DNA of 34,868 nt from Verrucomicrobiota bacterium (GTDB lineage: Bacteria; Verrucomicrobiota; Verrucomicrobiia; Chthoniobacterales; UBA10450): positions 4,916-39,783 of the forward strand of contig QHPE01000153.1 of NCBI GenBank assembly GCA_003218945.1, given 5' to 3'. The position numbers and the translations under genes were made by a program. The notes beneath the pieces were generated by a model. The model was not told the DNA's origin. It ran no database searches and saw nothing but the letters and a program-made list of their open reading frames with translations. Below, in pieces: positions 31,953 to 34,868 of the stretch; the stretch's first letter is position 1; the number at the start of each line of letters is the position of its first letter.

Positions 31953-34163
31953 ATGAGTTGGGTCACCGTCATTTGGTCCGCCGGCGACGGAGCGTGCCTC
32001 ACGCTGGCGCTGATGCATATCGTCGTCTGGTGGAAGGATCGAACGGCGCGAGCAAATCTGGCTTTTTCGGTAATGGCAATTGCCGTTGCCATTTTTGCCG
32101 CGTTCGAGTTGGCGTTGATGCGGGCGCAAACGCCCGAACAATTCGGCGAGATAGTACGCTGGTTACATGTTCCGGTGTGGGTGATGATCGTGTCGCTTGT
32201 CGGCTTTGTGCGTCTTTATTTGCGAGCGGGGCGGCGGTGGCTCGCGTGGACGGTCGTCGGTGCGCGAACGCTGTCGTTGATCCTCAATTTCACTTTCTGG
32301 CCAAATATCAATTATCGGGAAATAACCGCGCTGCGGCACATCCCATTCCTTGGAGAATCCGTTTCGGTTGCGGTGGGCGTGCCCAATCCATTGATGCTTG
32401 CCGCCCAGTTGAGCCTGCTGTTGCTCGTCATTTTTGTGGCAGATGCCACAATTACTGTATGGCGGCGAGGCGACCGGCGGCAGGCGGTGATAGTGGGCGG
32501 TAGCATTCTGCTGTTTGTTACAGTGGGAACGGCGGAAGGTATCTTGATTGTGTGGGGAATTATCTCCATGCCGGTGACGGTGAGCTTGTTTTATCAAGGT
32601 CTTGTCGCCGCGATGGCTTATGAGTTGAGCTATGATGTAATTCATGCGTCGACACTCGCGCGTAAGTTGCAGGCGACCGCGGCGGGTTTGCGCGACAGCG
32701 AGGAGCGCATGAGCCTGGCAGCGAATGCGGCTGGCCTTGTCATCTGGACTTGGGACATCCAACGCGATCAAGTCTGGCTTTCCGAGAAAGATCGCGCTCT
32801 TTTTGGTCTCTCTCAGCTTGAGAAGCTCAATGCTGAGCGCGTTCGAGCTGTTGTGCATCCGGAAGATCGTGATTTGGTGCGCCGGCTTGCGGAGAAATCA
32901 CTGACAACCGATCAGGAGCTCAAGGCTGAGTATCGGGTAATGCTAGGCAATGGCAGCGTTCGCTGGGTCACCAGGCGCGGCCGCGTTGAATTCGACAGTC
33001 ACGGCAAACCCACTTGGGAGCGCGGCGTTTTGATGGATATCACGGAGCTCAAACAGGCGGAGGAAAAATTCCGTCTGGCGGTGGAAGCTTCGCCGAGCGG
33101 CATCCTCCTTGTTAATCAGTGCGGGCAAATTATCCTGGTCAACTCACAAATAGAAAAGCTGTTTGGGTATCAGCGCGACAAGTTGATTGGGCGCCTCGTG
33201 GACGTTCTGGTGCCGGACCGGTTGGCCACTCATCATCCGGAACATCGGGCAAAGTTTTTCGCTGCCCCCACAGCGCGGGCAATGGGCGCAGGCCGGGAAT
33301 TGTTTGCTCGCCGCAAGGACGGCAGCGAATTTCCAGTCGAAATTGGTTTGAATCCGATTCAGACGCCAAAAGGGCTTGTTGTTCTGGCGAATGTCGTCGA
33401 TATCTCAGCGCGCCTGGCGGCGGAAGAGGGAACGCGGCGGAGTCGGGAGCAGGTCGAACTGCTCAGCCGCGTCAGCTTGCTTGGCGAGATGACTGCCTCT
33501 CTCGCGCACGAATTAAACCAACCGCTGGGAGCGATTGTGAACAACGCCACTGCCGCAACGCAATATCTCGAACAGGGCAGACTCAATCCCGAACAACTGC
33601 AGGATATTCTCACCGACGTCGTGCGAGATGCGCGCCGCGCCCACGACATCATGCGTAATGTGCGGAGTGCGATCAAAAAGGGCAGCGCGATTCGGGGCCA
33701 GATAAATCTTAATGACGTGGTGAAAACCATCACCCATATGGTCCAGCCGGACGCCGCCGCACAGTTGTGCAAGATGGAGATGTCTCTCGTGCGAGATTTG
33801 CCGGCAATTGAAGGCGATCCCATCCAAATTCAACAAGTGCTGATTAATCTCGTGCAGAATGCGTTCGATGCGATGCGTGACACGCCGCCGAGCCGCCGGA
33901 TCGTGGAGATTGCGACGAATTACAATGGCGAAGGAACAATCTCCGTCGTTGTGCGCGACTATGGCTCCGGGATCTCCGAGACAGCCCGTGATCGGCTTTT
34001 CGAGCAATTCTTCACTACGAAGGAAGAAGGCCTCGGAATGGGTCTTGCCATCGTGCGCTCGATCGTCGAAGCGCATGGCGGAAGCATTTCAGCCGAAAAC
34101 GCCGATGGAGGCGGAGCGCGTTTCCATTTTCGTCTGCCAATTAAAGAGGGAATGTCACAATGA
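31953..34163 (+). CDS. FixL-like membrane sensor histidine kinase with two PAS domains
   Basis: Kinase of 736 residues. The first about 230 residues hold roughly seven membrane helices (MSWVTVIWSAGDGACLTLAL onward). PAS1 covers about 245-365 (EERMSLAANAAGLVIWTWDI...VRWVTRRGRV...GVLMDITELKQAEE, PAS_3 type). PAS2 covers about 370-490 (FRLAVEASPSGILLVNQCG...RRKDGSEFPVEIGLNPI...VVDISARLAAEE). The dimerisation helix has its phospho-His near 519 (SLAHELNQPLGAIVNNA), in the HWE-free FixL/NtrB-like group. The HATPase ends with DYGSGISETARDRLFEQFFTTKEEGLGMGLAIVRS. In PAS2, His428 and Arg448 align with the heme His200 and Arg220 of Bradyrhizobium FixL. The gene overlaps the fixJ-like gene by 4 bases (ATGA). 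Confidence 0.88.
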   Translation: MSWVTVIWSAGDGACLTLALMHIVVWWKDRTARANLAFSVMAIAVAIFAAFELALMRAQTPEQFGEIVRWLHVPVWVMIVSLVGFVRLYLRAGRRWLAWTVVGARTLSLILNFTFWPNINYREITALRHIPFLGESVSVAVGVPNPLMLAAQLSLLLLVIFVADATITVWRRGDRRQAVIVGGSILLFVTVGTAEGILIVWGIISMPVTVSLFYQGLVAAMAYELSYDVIHASTLARKLQATAAGLRDSEERMSLAANAAGLVIWTWDIQRDQVWLSEKDRALFGLSQLEKLNAERVRAVVHPEDRDLVRRLAEKSLTTDQELKAEYRVMLGNGSVRWVTRRGRVEFDSHGKPTWERGVLMDITELKQAEEKFRLAVEASPSGILLVNQCGQIILVNSQIEKLFGYQRDKLIGRLVDVLVPDRLATHHPEHRAKFFAAPTARAMGAGRELFARRKDGSEFPVEIGLNPIQTPKGLVVLANVVDISARLAAEEGTRRSREQVELLSRVSLLGEMTASLAHELNQPLGAIVNNATAATQYLEQGRLNPEQLQDILTDVVRDARRAHDIMRNVRSAIKKGSAIRGQINLNDVVKTITHMVQPDAAAQLCKMEMSLVRDLPAIEGDPIQIQQVLINLVQNAFDAMRDTPPSRRIVEIATNYNGEGTISVVVRDYGSGISETARDRLFEQFFTTKEEGLGMGLAIVRSIVEAHGGSISAENADGGGARFHFRLPIKEGMSQ

Positions 34164-34801
34164 TCGCTTCTACTGGCGTAGTGTTCGTGATCGATGACGA
34201 TCAATCGATGCGAAAAAGTCTGGAGCGATTGTTAGACGCGGCCTGCTACAAAGTGGAACTCTTCAAGTCTGCTTCCGAGTTTCTCTCGCGTTCAGCCCAT
34301 GCCGGACCTTCGTGCGTGATTGTCGATGTGCAGATGCCCGAGCTGAACGGGATCGATTTTCAGAAAGCCCTGATCGACTGCAACCGCGAGGAGCAGCTTG
34401 TATTCATAACCGGCCACGGCGACGTCCCGATGTGCGCTAAAGCAATGAAGGCGGGCGCAGTCGACTTTCTCCCAAAGCCTTTCAAACCAAAGCAACTGCT
34501 GGAAAGCGTCGAACGCGCGCTGACTCGCTCAGCCGAACAGCGCCGCCGTGCGTCGGAGAAAAATCACGCGGGAGGCTTGCTTGAACAGCTAACGCCGCGC
34601 GAGTACGAAGTCATGCAGCTTGTAGCCACCGGAATGCTTAATAAACAAGTCGGCGGTGAGCTTGGAATGGCCGAAAAGACGGTCAAAACCCATCGCGCGC
34701 ATGTGATGCAGAAGCTGCACATTACTTCGGTAGCTGAGCTTATGCGCGTTTTGCAAAAAGCTGAAGTGCCGCCGACCGTTAGACCCGGGACTAAGGTCTG
34801 A
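34160..34801 (+). CDS. FixJ-family response regulator
   Basis: Two-domain transcription regulator of 213 residues and partner of the kinase it overlaps (ATGA at 34160). The receiver domain has the acidic pair DDD (about 12-14), phospho-acceptor Asp56 (VIVDVQMPELNG), Thr in VFITGHGDVP, and Lys106 (FLPKPFKP). The C-terminal LuxR/GerE helix-turn-helix reads LTPREYEVMQLVATGMLNKQVGGELGMAEKTVKTHRAHVMQKLH. The TGHGDVPM segment is characteristic of the FixJ group. Target genes are not known. No fixK-like gene is in the window. Confidence 0.93.
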   Translation: MIASTGVVFVIDDDQSMRKSLERLLDAACYKVELFKSASEFLSRSAHAGPSCVIVDVQMPELNGIDFQKALIDCNREEQLVFITGHGDVPMCAKAMKAGAVDFLPKPFKPKQLLESVERALTRSAEQRRRASEKNHAGGLLEQLTPREYEVMQLVATGMLNKQVGGELGMAEKTVKTHRAHVMQKLHITSVAELMRVLQKAEVPPTVRPGTKV

Positions 34802-34868
34802 TTGCGCCGCACTGCGTTGACACGCTAATAAAGAGGGATGCGTGACGCTGCGCCCGTTGTTTGCCTTG

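Noticed and set aside
32163-32858. 231-residue minus-strand ORF under the FixL-like kinase
   Set aside because: It is antisense to the kinase, rich in His and Arg, and without any recognisable motif.

Overview
The window is about 35 kb of bacterial chromosome with moderately high GC content, dense ordinary coding on both strands, and many short palindromic intergenic repeats. The gene content fits a free-living Gram-negative heterotroph: an outer-membrane barrel, GmhA for LPS heptose, GTP-type PEP carboxykinase, class II fumarase, a pst/phoU/ppk locus and a FixL/FixJ-type pair. The style of the omega subunit, the stretches of short 'GCGTTGGACGTTTGG'-like and 'CTGTAGCGGC' repeats, and the general protein flavour make me favour a soil Verrucomicrobiota (Chthoniobacterales/Spartobacteria-like). 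That placement is inference from impression, not a phylogeny.

Layout. 1-9176 (+) is a phosphate and polyphosphate block: the end of a PhoR-type kinase, pstS, pstC, pstA, pstB, phoU, ppk1, a polyphosphate-glucokinase-like ROK kinase and a SixA-like histidine phosphatase. 9333-14573 (-) carries secG, mazG, a small LTxxQ-like periplasmic protein, a second polyphosphate-glucokinase-like gene, a DUF4388-like protein and an acyl-CoA/AMP ligase. 14623-15998 (+) is rpmE-prfA. 16157-17962 (-) is pckG, followed by a decayed duplicate of its own 3' region. 18130-18987 (+) is a rhomboid-fold protein without catalytic residues. 19052-20039 (-) holds gmhA, a tRNA-Val 3'-half remnant, a frameshifted GIY-YIG gene and an intact tRNA-Val(GAC). 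20172-23088 (+) is a PmtA-like methyltransferase overlapping fumC, a VOC protein and an unknown gene. 23128-23293 is a MITE-like palindrome. 23336-27034 (-) is a class I methyltransferase, a GH75 chitosanase, a TMEM14-like protein and rlmN. 27295-34801 (+) is rpoZ, a secreted peptidoglycan-binding protein, a DHDPS-superfamily lyase, a truncated sensor-kinase N-terminus, a putative outer-membrane protein, and a FixL/FixJ-type two-component pair.

How it fits together. The first block reads as one physiological module: sense phosphate (PhoR/PhoU), import it (PstSCAB), polymerise it (PPK1), and possibly spend the polymer on sugar phosphorylation (PPGK-like). Most of the rest is housekeeping: translation (L31, RF1, RlmN, tRNA-Val), RNA polymerase omega, secretion (SecG), nucleotide sanitation (MazG) and central carbon (PckG, FumC).

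The most unusual signals are three. (1) A dispersed hairpin family with a fixed CTGTAGCGGC head and arms that change together; its ends lie 0-2 nt from three apparent start codons. (2) A tRNA-Val / GIY-YIG / tRNA-3'-fragment arrangement that looks like a tRNA-targeted mobile unit. (3) Decayed or truncated paralogous fragments next to pckG and near the FixL-like kinase. No CRISPR array, rRNA or complete insertion sequence was seen. No gene-free stretch exceeds 300 bases.
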